DNA of 64,000 nucleotides from Rhizobium sp. S152 (GCF_030380735.1 NZ_JAUDRZ010000002.1:1-64000), one strand, 5' to 3'; positions 1 through 9,030 are shown, counted from the first letter of the stretch. The notes: a model not told the origin generated them from the sequence alone. Translations and numbers: made by a program.

Positions 1-110
1 CACAGCAATCATGCGAAAACTCATCGTCCTCGCCAATGCACTGCTCAGCAAAGGCAGAAAATGGGTTCCATCCCTGCCTTGACCAACACGGATACTCTAG
101 AGAGGGACCC

Positions 111-521
111 ATGAAGAAACTATTATTGATTCTATGTGCAACGGTGGCTACTACCGGAAGCGTGCACGCTCAGGCAAGAGTAACCGCCACTCATCGCAAC
201 GGACTCATCGAGAGCTATCGCGCCTACATTGGCCAAGCAGATCTTTTCAATTCCAATGGCGTCAGGCTGACACAGCCGTGGCAGATCATCCGCCAGGATC
301 GAGCGAATTTCCATCAGTACGGTGTGCGCGACCGCGACGATGAATCCGACTCGTTCTTCGGAGATCCCGTCAATCGACAAGCCCTTGAGCAGATGCTCCG
401 CAACGGCACCATGACCCGAGACGCGGCCAACATGATCGTTCGCGGCAATGTCTGGATCGACGTGGACATCTATGGCGGCCAGGGAACTGGTCGCTGGATA
501 GACGTCTCTGTGTCCGATTGA
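111..521 (+). CDS. small secreted protein of unknown function
   Basis: 136 aa. The start at 111 is chosen because a purine-rich Shine-Dalgarno (agagaggga) precedes it and it opens a clean signal peptide: MKK, a hydrophobic run of about 12 residues, then a VHA-Q cleavage site near residue 20. The mature part is short, polar and without a family motif I recognise (one stretch reads DRDDESDSFFGDP). It is followed after 17 bases by another secreted protein on the same strand, so the two probably form an operon whose products act in the periplasm. Function unknown. I am confident it is coding, not about its role. Confidence 0.7.
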   Translation: MKKLLLILCATVATTGSVHAQARVTATHRNGLIESYRAYIGQADLFNSNGVRLTQPWQIIRQDRANFHQYGVRDRDDESDSFFGDPVNRQALEQMLRNGTMTRDAANMIVRGNVWIDVDIYGGQGTGRWIDVSVSD

Positions 522-538
522 TCCGCCGGAGCCAACCA

Positions 539-1645
539 ATGAAAACCGTGGCAGCGATCCTAGTCGCCTTAGTGATCACAGTTGCGCCTAACGCTGGGGC
601 ACAGTCGATGTCCGGCGTTTCGATTGGGGGTAGTCGTGACCAGCTAGCCACCCTTGGCAGCCGCCCAATCGCCGCAGAGGCGATGGGTCCGCATAGCCTT
701 GAGAAGTACAAGCTTTCTGGCGGGAATGACCTCTCGGCTACCTACCATCGTGCATCCGGGAAGATCGTCTATCTGGAGACGGATTGGGGAGGCGAGGCAG
801 CCGGAGCATTCTCGGATTTCGAAGGCTTCAAGTACGGCAAGACGACGCTCAACCAAATCCGGACGAAGCTAGGCAGCAATGGACTTGCCTTCAAGGATCG
901 CCCACCGGTGACCCCGACGACAGACGGTGGCCTCTTGCTGTTCAATTCGTACGAGGTCAAAGGTACGGAGACAATCGCGACGTTCGTCACGAGCGTTTCA
1001 GCCGCCGCCGTAAAATCCGCCAAGGAAAAGGGCACGAGCCCTGAAATCGGCGATATCGCGACATTGGAAGCGGTCATCCTTGGTGAGACGGATTACCTGG
1101 AGACGATCTGGGGCGCAGACAAGATTACGTCTCCCGGTTACGCGCCTATCGAGTGGCCGGGCACTGGTTCAAGTACCCGGGCGATTTCTACGTCGTCCGA
1201 TTTCAAGAAGCCCAACGCTGCCGATTTTCCCGTTGCGCGGATCTACAGGGGCAAGACCGCGAAGCCTGACTTTACCGGCGAGAACGCACACTTCCGCGAT
1301 TTCCGCACGCGTATCCAGCAAGGCATGGCGGAGGGTCCGAAATTCGCCGGTGAGTATTCAGTTATCCAGTTCGGCTGCGGAACCGGATGCTCCGCGGTCA
1401 TCCTTGCCAACAATCGGACCGGGCAGCCCTACTCGTTTCCCAGGGGCGGCGAGGACAACATGTATCTCACTCTGAGGTATCGGCTGGATAGCCGGTTAAT
1501 GGTCGCGCAGTGGGGCTCATACGACAGCGGCAAATGCTATATGGAATACTTTGATTTCGCCAACGGTGCCTGGAGTGAGCTGGGTAAGCGCGAAATAGGC
1601 CCTCTCGATTCCTGCTACAACGACATCGAGCAGAACGGACCATGA
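539..1645 (+). CDS. secreted/periplasmic protein of unknown function
   Basis: 368 aa. The start at 539 opens a signal peptide (MKTVAAILVALVITVAPNAGAQ, cleavage near residue 22). The mature protein has two parts. The first half is rich in Gly/Asp/Thr. The C-terminal half from about residue 230 has a segment with closely spaced cysteines (FGCGTGCSAV) and a further Cys pair near the end, suggesting disulfides in the periplasm. The stop overlaps the next start by four bases (ATGA), so translation is probably coupled to the ClpP-like gene. I do not recognise a named family. Confidence 0.7.
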   Translation: MKTVAAILVALVITVAPNAGAQSMSGVSIGGSRDQLATLGSRPIAAEAMGPHSLEKYKLSGGNDLSATYHRASGKIVYLETDWGGEAAGAFSDFEGFKYGKTTLNQIRTKLGSNGLAFKDRPPVTPTTDGGLLLFNSYEVKGTETIATFVTSVSAAAVKSAKEKGTSPEIGDIATLEAVILGETDYLETIWGADKITSPGYAPIEWPGTGSSTRAISTSSDFKKPNAADFPVARIYRGKTAKPDFTGENAHFRDFRTRIQQGMAEGPKFAGEYSVIQFGCGTGCSAVILANNRTGQPYSFPRGGEDNMYLTLRYRLDSRLMVAQWGSYDSGKCYMEYFDFANGAWSELGKREIGPLDSCYNDIEQNGP

Positions 1646-2571
1646 CGAACTCCCGCTTCCTTAGGAGCCTGGTGGCTGTCTTGGCAACCGGGGTCTTCTT
1701 ATCTTCGACCCCAGTGATGTCCGCTGAAATCGCGAAGGTAAATAAGAACGCTTGCAAGGTGTCCTTAGCTGGTCCAATCGCGGCTGGGGATCTCTCCAAG
1801 CTTAAGAAGGTCGCGTTACCTGGCTCGTCGTTGTGTCTCGACAGCCCTGGCGGTGATTTCATCGAAGGTTTGGCGATCGCGGAGTGGCTGACCGGAAAGA
1901 ACGTGACGACAGTCATAGATAACGGGGCCTTATGCTATTCGGCTTGCGCTATCGCCTTCATGGGCGGCAGCGATTGGGAAAAGATTTATTCGCCAAGGCG
2001 CAAGCTGCATGTCGGCGGGCGGCTGGGTTTCCACGCCCCTTATCTGATAGCGCTCAGCAAGACCTACTCAGGGCCTGACTTGGAGGCAACGTACTCGGAA
2101 GGTCTTCAGGCCGTTGCCCGCATGATGAAGCTGGGCGCCGACATGGGTGAAGATGGATTCATTCCGGAACGGGTCATGTTAAAGCTACTAGCAGCGGGTC
2201 CGAGTGAACTTTACATGGTCAATGACGTCATAAAGGCTCGGGAGCTGGGTATTGAACTGATCGGCATCCCTCAAGCACGGTGGACAACTGCCGCGCTCTG
2301 CAATGCTTGCATAGTCCGAAATGAGCGACGCGCCCGAACCGATGCCTGCGAGCAACCGGTTGCGTCCACGGAGATCTCGAAAGATATCACGCAAACGACG
2401 TTCTACGGTTTTGCGGGCGAGGGGTCTTATTACTGCGCGGTCCGGCTGTCCAAGAAGAGCGGCAAGGCATCAATCGCCGCCACTCTGGATGAGGACGAGA
2501 TTTCCAGTAAGGACACGAAATTCATTCCTCTCGATGATGACGACGCGTTGCCGGTCGGGCTGCAGGAATAA
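1642..2571 (+). CDS. periplasmic ClpP/crotonase-like serine protease-fold protein
   Basis: 309 aa with an N-terminal signal peptide ending near VMSA-E. The core has the layout of the alphaproteobacterial periplasmic ClpP-like family: SPGGD around residue 71, then NGALCYSACAIAFMGG, where the serine of SAC is the expected nucleophile position, and LGFHAP, which could supply the histidine. Downstream are several Cys residues (CNAC, then C). Such proteins are usually annotated as ClpP-fold hypothetical proteins; proteolysis is not established for most. It is translationally coupled to the preceding secreted protein, giving a three-gene exported set at 111-2571. No lipoprotein box was seen. Confidence 0.72.
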   Translation: MTNSRFLRSLVAVLATGVFLSSTPVMSAEIAKVNKNACKVSLAGPIAAGDLSKLKKVALPGSSLCLDSPGGDFIEGLAIAEWLTGKNVTTVIDNGALCYSACAIAFMGGSDWEKIYSPRRKLHVGGRLGFHAPYLIALSKTYSGPDLEATYSEGLQAVARMMKLGADMGEDGFIPERVMLKLLAAGPSELYMVNDVIKARELGIELIGIPQARWTTAALCNACIVRNERRARTDACEQPVASTEISKDITQTTFYGFAGEGSYYCAVRLSKKSGKASIAATLDEDEISSKDTKFIPLDDDDALPVGLQE

Positions 2572-2971
2572 CGCATCGATCCCGCTCAAGCTCTTCTAGT
2601 CACACACCTAAAAACGATGCGGGCGCTCGACCCGTTAGGGGAGCGCCCGCATGTTGTTGCTAGCGGCAAAAGCCAACTGAATGGCAGGCCGCCTGCGTGG
2701 AACGGTCATGTATAGACCTGATCCGAGTCGAGCAACTAACATTTTTGCAGCGCTGCCATGCGACACCGGGACCTCCCCTGCTATTGCCCTCAATCCAATT
2801 TGTGCTTGACGCTGTCCCATTTTGTGGACGACAATTCACAGGACGCAATCGGTTCCCCTAAATGAGGATAGCATTTTTTGAGACTGGCTGGCTTTCCGCC
2901 ATGTTGGTCAAAGCATATATTTTGCTCTTAAATCGAGCACAGAAGTCGCCCTTCAAAGTGTGGAGGGCTTA
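2572..2971. other. 400-base intergenic stretch with one strong hairpin
   Basis: No convincing gene. It holds a perfect 12-bp inverted repeat (2617-2652, listed separately). Short open frames on the minus strand here lack a credible ribosome binding site or family resemblance. The last 30 bases carry the ribosome binding site for the methyltransferase gene at 2972. Confidence 0.6.
2617..2652. terminator. perfect 12-bp hairpin, probable transcription terminator
   Basis: ATGCGGGCGCTC at 2617-2628 is exactly complementary to GAGCGCCCGCAT at 2641-2652, with a 12-base loop. Read on the minus strand the stem is followed by GTTTTTAGG, a short U-tract. Read on the plus strand there is no U-run. It may therefore stop minus-strand transcription entering the secreted-protein operon from the right, or end that operon Rho-dependently. 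Confidence 0.55.
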
Positions 2972-3624
2972 ATGGGACACTGGGAAACCGCTGGCCGTTC
3001 AGACGAATGGTACACACCACACAAGGTCTTCGAGGCTTTGGGTGTGACCTTCGATGTCGATGTCGCCGCCCCAAATGGAGTTCGGACGTTTGTACCAGCG
3101 AGTGACTTCATCACCGAGGAAAGCCTGGAGCGGGACTGGTCTGGATTTGTCTGGATGAACCCACCATTTGGCGGACGAAATGCCTTGAAGCATGGCTGGA
3201 CAAGTTCTTTCGCCACGGGAATGGAATTGCCCTGGTGCCCGACCGCACCAGCGCACCCTGGTTTCGGGATGCATGGGACAAGGCTGATCTCGCGCTGTTT
3301 ACTCCAAAGCTGAAGTTTTACAGGCCTGATGGCTCTCAGGGGAAGGCTCCAGCAAATGGTACTGCGTTGTTCGCAGCTGGACCCAGAGCGGTCGATGCGT
3401 TGAAGCGAGCCGCGAAGATGAGGCTGGGAATTTTAGCCGCGCCGGTCACAACTGAGGAGATAAGCGAGATCGAAGTTCGACGGCTCACCGTAGCTCATCT
3501 CATTCGCGAGCACATGCGGGAGCAAGGGTTCGAAGCCACAGGCATGGGAGATCAGGCAATGTTGGCTATCGTCAAGGCCTTCGAGGATCAAGGCTACAGA
3601 CCGAGATCACCAGTGAGCATTTAA
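2972..3624 (+). pseudogene. phage-type DNA N6-adenine methyltransferase (Dam-like), frameshifted
   Basis: The start at 2972 is preceded by GGAGG. The first frame reads TPHKVFEALG and FDVDVAA, then the N6-adenine methyltransferase motif WMNPPFGGRN near residue 65. The family then loses its frame. The expected continuation (EAWLDKFFRHGNGIALVPDR, TPKLKFYRPDG, then a C-terminal HLIREHMREQG helix) is read in the next frame from about 3181 to the stop at 3624. Adding one G after AAT at 3179-3181 (AAT GGC CTT GAA) would restore a protein of about 217 aa, normal for phage-borne Dam-like enzymes that methylate adenine in short sites. Either a true one-base deletion inactivated the gene or a base was missed in a GG pair. 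It sits near two cytosine methyltransferases, as in prophage remnants. Confidence 0.75.
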
Positions 3625-3730
3625 CGGAGGTTTCGCGCTTTGGCACCGAGTGAAATTACATGGAGCCGTTGCACGAAATTTAATGATCTCAACCTAGTGT
3701 AGCTGCCACTCCAGTTACACCAGGTTGAAA

Positions 3731-4642
3731 ATGCTGAACGAAACCGACATTGCCTTCTTCCGGCGACGTATCGAAGAGTTGCTGCGCGACGGGCACCTGA
3801 CGGATTGGCAGCGACAATTCCTTGGTGACGTCGGCGGCAAAATTTCCCGCTACGGCGTTCGCACAAAGCTGTCCGACAAGCAGTTCGCCGTTCTGCGGCG
3901 GCTGACCAATACCGCTATCGAGCGACCTAGACTGGTCGTGGTCAATGACGTGCCTAGCCCTGTATCCGAGCGCTCAGTGACGCGGGTGCCAACCAGACGC
4001 GGCAACTCATCCAGAGCAGGAGGATACCTGCGAAATCCGTTCAGGGTGCGAAACCCATTACGCCCGCGCAGACTGTTCCGACGCTCATCATCCTTCAGGT
4101 TGATGTCGAGCATGGGCGGAAGGGCGGCAATTGTCCTGCTGGCAGCTCTGATGGTCGTGGGCTTGATCGGCAACCTTTTGGGGCTGTCCCCTGATAAGGT
4201 CGATACGTCGCAATCTACTCCTTCCGCCGTCAGCAGTGACGTTGGCGTCAACAAAATCCCGACCGTTGGCAATGCGAGGTTCACCGTCACCGATGGGGAC
4301 ACGATACGGCTGAGCGACGGTACTAGAGTCCGATTGGTGGGTTTCAACACGCCAGAGAAATTCGAGCCTCAGTGTTCCGCAGAGGCGGCCCTTGGCAACC
4401 TCGCCTCGGCCCGTTTGAAGGAACTGGTTGCCGGGGCAACCACGACCCAGGTGAGTCTTGTTGACTGCGCGTGCAAGCCGGGAACTGAGGGCACTAAGAA
4501 ATGTAATTACGGCCGCAGTTGCGGAATGCTTTCGGTCGACGGTCGCGACGTTGGCAAGACACTGATAGCCGAGGGTCTCGCCGTACCGTTTGTCTGTGGC
4601 GCCACGGGATGTCCGCCGACCCCACGACCGTGGTGCGGGTAG
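3731..4642 (+). CDS. membrane-anchored thermonuclease (SNase-like) protein
   Basis: 303 aa. Residues 1-65 form a small helical domain (TDIAFFRRRIEELL, then a Lys/Arg-rich part), followed by a basic low-complexity linker. One transmembrane helix lies around residues 135-152 (AAIVLLAALMVVGLIGNLLG). A staphylococcal-nuclease fold from about residue 183 has TVTDGDTIRLSDGTRVRLVGFNTPE, the hallmark Asp and Arg positions. The C-terminal part is Cys-rich (CAC, CNYGRSC, CGATGC). The catalytic domain should lie outside the cytoplasmic membrane. The next gene, five bases on, is also an exported Cys-rich protein. The start at 3731 is preferred over an in-frame TTG at 3725. Confidence 0.8.
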   Translation: MLNETDIAFFRRRIEELLRDGHLTDWQRQFLGDVGGKISRYGVRTKLSDKQFAVLRRLTNTAIERPRLVVVNDVPSPVSERSVTRVPTRRGNSSRAGGYLRNPFRVRNPLRPRRLFRRSSSFRLMSSMGGRAAIVLLAALMVVGLIGNLLGLSPDKVDTSQSTPSAVSSDVGVNKIPTVGNARFTVTDGDTIRLSDGTRVRLVGFNTPEKFEPQCSAEAALGNLASARLKELVAGATTTQVSLVDCACKPGTEGTKKCNYGRSCGMLSVDGRDVGKTLIAEGLAVPFVCGATGCPPTPRPWCG

Positions 4643-4646
4643 TACG

Positions 4647-5027
4647 ATGACAGTGATGAAATCTTTGGACGCCTCGCAGAAGCGACCTTGGTCGGCAACG
4701 CGGCCAGTGATCGCGATTGCCTTTCTCGCAATGCCCTTGCTTGCATTCCACGCTGCCGTAGCCAACACACCGTGCAGCGGACGGAAAGGTGGGATCGATC
4801 ACTGCCAGGGCGACACCTTCATCTGCCGCGATGGATCCGTCTCCGCGAGCAAGAAATCGTGCCAGGCAACGATGGGTGCGGTCGGGCTGCTAGGAACCAA
4901 AGCTGAAGAAATGCAGCCGAGCCTTACAGGCGAATGCTCTTGCCGGGGTGGAAACTACTGTACCGGGCCACGGGGAGGGCGGTATTGCATCACCGATACC
5001 GGCAAAAAGAGCTATCTACGGAAGTGA
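4647..5027 (+). CDS. small exported cysteine-rich protein
   Basis: 126 aa beginning at 4647 (a second Met at 4656 is possible). A signal-anchor or signal peptide (VIAIAFLAMPLLAFHAAVA-N) ends near residue 40. The mature protein has about nine cysteines in CxxxK and CxCxGGNYC patterns, plus YCITDTGKKSYL at the end. It starts five bases after the thermonuclease stop, so the two are almost certainly cotranscribed. Genes of this type follow SNase genes in rhizobial islands; their function is unknown. Confidence 0.65.
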   Translation: MTVMKSLDASQKRPWSATRPVIAIAFLAMPLLAFHAAVANTPCSGRKGGIDHCQGDTFICRDGSVSASKKSCQATMGAVGLLGTKAEEMQPSLTGECSCRGGNYCTGPRGGRYCITDTGKKSYLRK

Positions 5028-5035
5028 CGCTGCAT

Positions 5036-6181
5036 CTACCAAGATAGTGTGGGAACGGGGCCGATTGCCAGTCGACGGAACTCGTATCCGCCGTGCTCTT
5101 CCCAATCGCTAACATACTGGCACCCCATCACGTCTTCGCCGTCGGCTTCCACCACACGCCGCAGCACAATCGCTTTGGCTCCCGTTTTAACGCGATGTCT
5201 GTCCTCGAACTGGTGATATGTTCCCTCGTCGAAATCCCCCTTTGGGTCACGCATCTGCATCCAGTAACCACTTGCTGTGGTCGAATTCGCTATCTCGTCG
5301 AGGGTCGTCATTCCGCCTGTCGGCATCTCGTTTCGGAAAATCGGATGGCCATTACGAAGGCCAATAGGCGATCGCGATAAAATTTCGAGCATTCGCCCCA
5401 TTGCCTCTTTGCGAGCTTCTTCTGCCGAATGAGCGGTAACGGCGAGGAACTCCTCTATGGCAAGGCGAAGACCGTCCGTGATTGCATTTTGCTCTGCAGC
5501 AGTACGCATCTGCAGCCTAAGTTCGCTGAACAGGCTCGCGAACTGACCAATTTCAACCTGCTGCCGTTCAAAAGCAGCATATTCACCCGTGAAGTGGATG
5601 TAGACGGGGGAACGAGTCTTGTCTTCCGGCCTCCAGAGCATGCCTGAAAACGATGGATGCCCCGAAGAAGTTGGGGAAGATCCAAAACGCCACAGCGTGC
5701 TCTCAGTTGCACAGCGCAGCCACTCAAGGATCTCACTTTGGTCCAGATCGTCGATCTCAATGGTGGTGTCGCGACCTTCGTTGAGATCATCAGTGTCAAA
5801 GAGTTCGATGTCGTAGGGCTGGCTGCGAACAGATCCGTCCACAGCGCGGATATGGATGACATACGGAGCGAATAGCGGCTCGCAATGAAACTCGACGTGA
5901 TGCCATTTACCGGCAATTACCACCACATCGTCTGGGCTATCTCTTAGCTTTTTCGCCAACTTAACCAAAGCTTTGCGATAGCCATCGACGAAGCTTTTGA
6001 ACGCCTGATTTTCGGTCGGTGCTCCGTGCATGAAAAGCGAGATGTTCAGCCCACTTATTTCGATGGCAGCGTCTGGACCGCCGAGAACGATCTGGCCCCG
6101 ATACTCGGTTCCCTGCAGGGCAACCTCATCAGCGAGCATTCTGTTGACGTTCAAAGAATACAGTTCATTTTGTCCGAACAT
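5036..6181 (-). CDS. protein of unknown function
   Basis: 381 aa. The start at 6181 is chosen because GGAG lies seven bases before it; the frame stays open upstream for 82 codons, but that part is atypical (Cys/His-rich, no ribosome binding site). No signal peptide or membrane segment. The protein alternates acidic beta-rich stretches (DTDDLNEGRDTTIEIDDLDQSEI) with helices (residues ~275-320 around EEARKEAMGRMLEILS). No catalytic motif or family is recognised. It is convergent with the exported Cys-rich protein and lies upstream of the methyltransferase pair on the same strand, separated by about 270 bases. Confidence 0.6.
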   Translation of the reverse strand: MFGQNELYSLNVNRMLADEVALQGTEYRGQIVLGGPDAAIEISGLNISLFMHGAPTENQAFKSFVDGYRKALVKLAKKLRDSPDDVVVIAGKWHHVEFHCEPLFAPYVIHIRAVDGSVRSQPYDIELFDTDDLNEGRDTTIEIDDLDQSEILEWLRCATESTLWRFGSSPTSSGHPSFSGMLWRPEDKTRSPVYIHFTGEYAAFERQQVEIGQFASLFSELRLQMRTAAEQNAITDGLRLAIEEFLAVTAHSAEEARKEAMGRMLEILSRSPIGLRNGHPIFRNEMPTGGMTTLDEIANSTTASGYWMQMRDPKGDFDEGTYHQFEDRHRVKTGAKAIVLRRVVEADGEDVMGCQYVSDWEEHGGYEFRRLAIGPVPTLSW

Positions 6182-6455
6182 TTCAACTCCGACGCACAGG
6201 TATGCCTGCGCGAGATGTTGACAATCTCGCAGGTAACATACGGAAAATGTGCGATTTTTTGTGTGGTACAAGCAGCGAACTCGTCGCTTCTCCACGTTTC
6301 GATGACAAAAGTGTTGACCGAAATACTGATGGCCGCAAGCCAAAAAATGCAGCGTTGGAGAAGTTTTCACACTGCTAAGGTCTTGGCCAAATCCGCCTAC
6401 ATCGATTCGTCCGTTGCCTGAAGCCAACTGACAACTGGACGGATCGATGGGCCGA

Positions 6456-7325
6456 TCAGATCGACGCCATGTACGCCTTGATTATTTCGGCGGCCGGGCG
6501 TGGATCTACGGCGTTTCCGAGTCCACGCAACTTATCCACTCGGGAGGGTATCCCATTTCCCAACCAGCGAACTCCGGGTGGAGGGAGCGCCCGCCATTTT
6601 CCGTCGGGGCACTCAACATATTGCCTGCCGCGAAAACTTGCGACGGAAGCGGTGAACCCCCGGCTCCGAAACTCATGTTCGGTCCACCCTTTTCCCCATC
6701 CGAAGCGCGAAGCGTGCTCCACAAAGACAGGACTACGTTTTGAAGTGTGACCTGCCTCTTCTTGCCGTCCGGTGTCTTTCCCGACAGAGACGTTCCCTTC
6801 GGGACAGTTTGTCCGCCACTCGGCGTTGTTGTAGTCGGCCACAAACCAATAGCGATCTCGGAAGTGGTCCGCACCCGCGCTCGCGGCTTCCATCGGGACT
6901 GCCCCCATGGCGTAACCCATGGTTTCCAGATCACTTCGCACGAGGGCGAGCCAACGAGCTGCCGCCGCAGATTGCTCTCCAAAAACGACTGAAGGCTGTC
7001 GCTCCGAGATGAGCCGCTTGAATTCCGGCCAGAGGTGTCGAGGGTCGTCGAAGCCTGCCTGTTTGCCCGAGACCGAGAACGGCTGGCATGGGCAACTCCC
7101 CGTCCAGATCGGACGCTCGTCGTCCCATCCAGCAAGCCGTGCTGCAAGGCTCCATCCTCCAATCCCGGCGAAGAAGTGACATTGGGTGTAACCGATGAGG
7201 TCTCCTGGTTGGACATCGACGATGCTCCTTTGATCTACATCGCCTGGAGCGATTAGGTTTTTTGCTATGAGCTTGCGCAGCCACTGCGCGGCGAATGGAT
7301 TGTTTTCGTTGTAATAGGCGGTCAT
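6456..7325 (-). CDS. DNA (cytosine-5-)-methyltransferase, copy A
   Basis: 289 aa. C5-methyltransferase motifs in order: FAGIGGWS (motif I, SAM binding) near residue 50, SCPCQPFS (motif IV, catalytic Cys) near residue 78, FGEQS (motif VI position, Glu kept although ENV is usual) near residue 116, AASAGADHFRDRYWFVA (motif VIII region), and RGLGNAVDPRPAAEII (motifs IX-X) at the end. The start at 7325 matches the N-terminus of the neighbouring paralogue (TAYYNE) and overlaps that gene's stop as ATGA, implying coupled translation. Length and the short variable region fit phage or mobile-element orphan methyltransferases. No restriction enzyme gene adjoins it, so it probably protects DNA or modifies the host rather than acting in an R-M pair. 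Confidence 0.85.
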   Translation of the reverse strand: MTAYYNENNPFAAQWLRKLIAKNLIAPGDVDQRSIVDVQPGDLIGYTQCHFFAGIGGWSLAARLAGWDDERPIWTGSCPCQPFSVSGKQAGFDDPRHLWPEFKRLISERQPSVVFGEQSAAAARWLALVRSDLETMGYAMGAVPMEAASAGADHFRDRYWFVADYNNAEWRTNCPEGNVSVGKDTGRQEEAGHTSKRSPVFVEHASRFGWGKGWTEHEFRSRGFTASVASFRGRQYVECPDGKWRALPPPGVRWLGNGIPSRVDKLRGLGNAVDPRPAAEIIKAYMASI

Positions 7326-8158
7326 GGAATTGACCGCCGCGCATAAGGAAGCTGCGAGTCTGCGATCTGGGCATCGGCGGTACCCGGATGCCAATGTTCA
7401 TTGCGTACTGTGTCTAGATACGCTCCGATGATCGCTGCGGCCGGGCGCGGGTCGACCGCATTCCCGAAGCCGCTGATTTTTCCCATTCGGGCGGGTACCC
7501 CATGAGCCATCCAATCAATGCCGGGGTTAACGCGCCGCAGTTTGCCATCTTGCCCCCGACGCCAGTCGTCTTCTCGCCCAGCATGAAAAGGATGTGGGAT
7601 CGGATCAGGTTCAAGTTCCTGCTGTTTCCGGGCTGATGGCTCGCTGCAAAGCTCAGTGACGTCGGTCGAGGCCACAAACCAAAATCGGTCGCCAAGGACG
7701 TCCGCACCTGCGCTCGCGGCCTCGATAGGGATTGCCCCCATGGCGAAATCCATGGCTTCCAGATCACTTCGCACAAGTCGGAGCCATTCAGTCGCGTTCG
7801 CAGACTGTTCTCCAAAGATGACTGCAGGGCGGCGCTCCTGGATGAGGCGCTTGAATTCCGGCCAAAGGTGACGCTCGTCGTCAAAGCCTTTTCGCGCTCC
7901 AATCGCGGAGAAGGGCTGACAGGGGCAACTGCCGGTCCAGACGTGCTGGTCGTCGGACCATCCGGCGAGGCGAAGGGCGCGGGACCACCCACCGATACCG
8001 GCGAAAAAGTGACACTGGGTATATCCTTTGAGGTCGTCTGGTTGGACATCGGCGATTGATCTTTCATCGACATCGCCGGGGGCGATTAGGTTTGTGGAAA
8101 TTAGGTTTCGTAGCCACTGCGCGTGGTAGGGGCTGATTTCGTTGTAATAAGCGGTCAC
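7322..8158 (-). CDS. DNA (cytosine-5-)-methyltransferase, copy B
   Basis: 278 aa. Start GTG at 8158, because GGAGGT stands seven bases upstream and the N-terminus (TAYYNEISPYHAQWLRNL) aligns with copy A. Motifs: FAGIGGWS, SCPCQPFS with the catalytic Cys, FGEQS, ASAGADVLGDRFWFVAS and SGFGNAVDPRPAAAII. The variable region is shorter than in copy A and the protein has a C-terminal tail of about 28 residues past motif X. Copies A and B are diverged tandem duplicates, so they may recognise different sites. This is the upstream gene of the pair and likely carries the promoter in 8159-8595. Confidence 0.85.
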   Translation of the reverse strand: MTAYYNEISPYHAQWLRNLISTNLIAPGDVDERSIADVQPDDLKGYTQCHFFAGIGGWSRALRLAGWSDDQHVWTGSCPCQPFSAIGARKGFDDERHLWPEFKRLIQERRPAVIFGEQSANATEWLRLVRSDLEAMDFAMGAIPIEAASAGADVLGDRFWFVASTDVTELCSEPSARKQQELEPDPIPHPFHAGREDDWRRGQDGKLRRVNPGIDWMAHGVPARMGKISGFGNAVDPRPAAAIIGAYLDTVRNEHWHPGTADAQIADSQLPYARRSIP

Positions 8159-8595
8159 GCGACGACCTCCCGGTGAAGGGCGAGGGACGGCGCGAAAATT
8201 TCCAGGGATTTCGGGGAGACCGTAGGAAGCGATCCGTTGTCGAACGGCAGGCAATAGCCGTCGGCAAAGCGCACATCGCAAGCGATGGCCGCACGTATTA
8301 GGAAATGCATATGATGGGGGAGCCGGTTAACTTAATAAAATTGTCAGGTCAAAACGGTGTGCCCGGCAAGCGAAAAAAATGAATGCTCGCAATATTTTTG
8401 GAGCTGAGATGACTAATCGGGGATCAAAGAATTCTGAGCGTTGAGACTGGGAATGCTGCGGGAGCACAAAATGAGCGACAACATCATCGCCGGTTGGGTC
8501 GGCATTTACTCTCGGCTAACGATGGCCAATTTCATACGTGTTGACACACAGAGTTTGGCAGTTGAAAACACCGTTACTATTAGGGGAGAAAACTA
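8159..8595. other. intergenic region between divergent methyltransferase and syrB-like genes
   Basis: About 437 bases with no gene I can support. It must hold the divergent promoters. A TTGACA-like -35 element lies at 8541-8546 ahead of the gene at 8596, but no good -10 follows at 17 bases. Confidence 0.45.
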
Positions 8596-8988
8596 ATGGC
8601 TGACGAACTGAGCACACCGCCTGCATCCGAAGTGGCCGGTGCCGAAAATATTGAAAAGGCGCCTGTCGCCAAAAAAACTCGTGCGCCGCGTCGCGCGAAG
8701 GCTGCTGAATCCGAGACGGTAGCTGCACCGAAGACACGACGGGGTGGTCGCAGAAAGGTTGAGGCTGTTGAAACAGCACCTGTTCCTGCGGAGCCGAAGC
8801 GTAGAGGACGTGGTCCGACGAAATCTGCAGTAGCTGGGAAGACATCGAAGTCCGCACCGACCGTCACACAGTCCGACGACCTCGCAGAACTCCTTCAGCT
8901 TGAGGAAGAAAACAAGCGTCTCCGCAAAGCGCTGGCGGAAAAGCTCCGTGCGGAAAACGCTGATTTGCGCAGGCGTATTGGATCTTGA
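8596..8988 (+). CDS. SyrB-like regulatory protein
   Basis: 130 aa, preceded by GGGGAGAA. The N-terminal two thirds is Ala/Lys/Arg/Pro-rich and disordered, with repeated APRRAK-, TRRGGRRK- and KRRGRGPTK-type basic patches, like the DNA-binding or nucleoid-type tails of rhizobial SyrB proteins. The C-terminal 37 residues (DLAELLQLEEENKRLRKALA, then EKLRAENADLRRRIG) form a short coiled coil typical of that family. SyrB in Sinorhizobium represses syrM-dependent exopolysaccharide and nod regulation; whether this paralogue does so is unknown. The next gene shares the C-terminal motif. Confidence 0.75.
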   Translation: MADELSTPPASEVAGAENIEKAPVAKKTRAPRRAKAAESETVAAPKTRRGGRRKVEAVETAPVPAEPKRRGRGPTKSAVAGKTSKSAPTVTQSDDLAELLQLEEENKRLRKALAEKLRAENADLRRRIGS

Positions 8989-9030
8989 GCAGCTAGCCGC
9001 ATACATTTGCTGATGCTCCATGACATGAAG

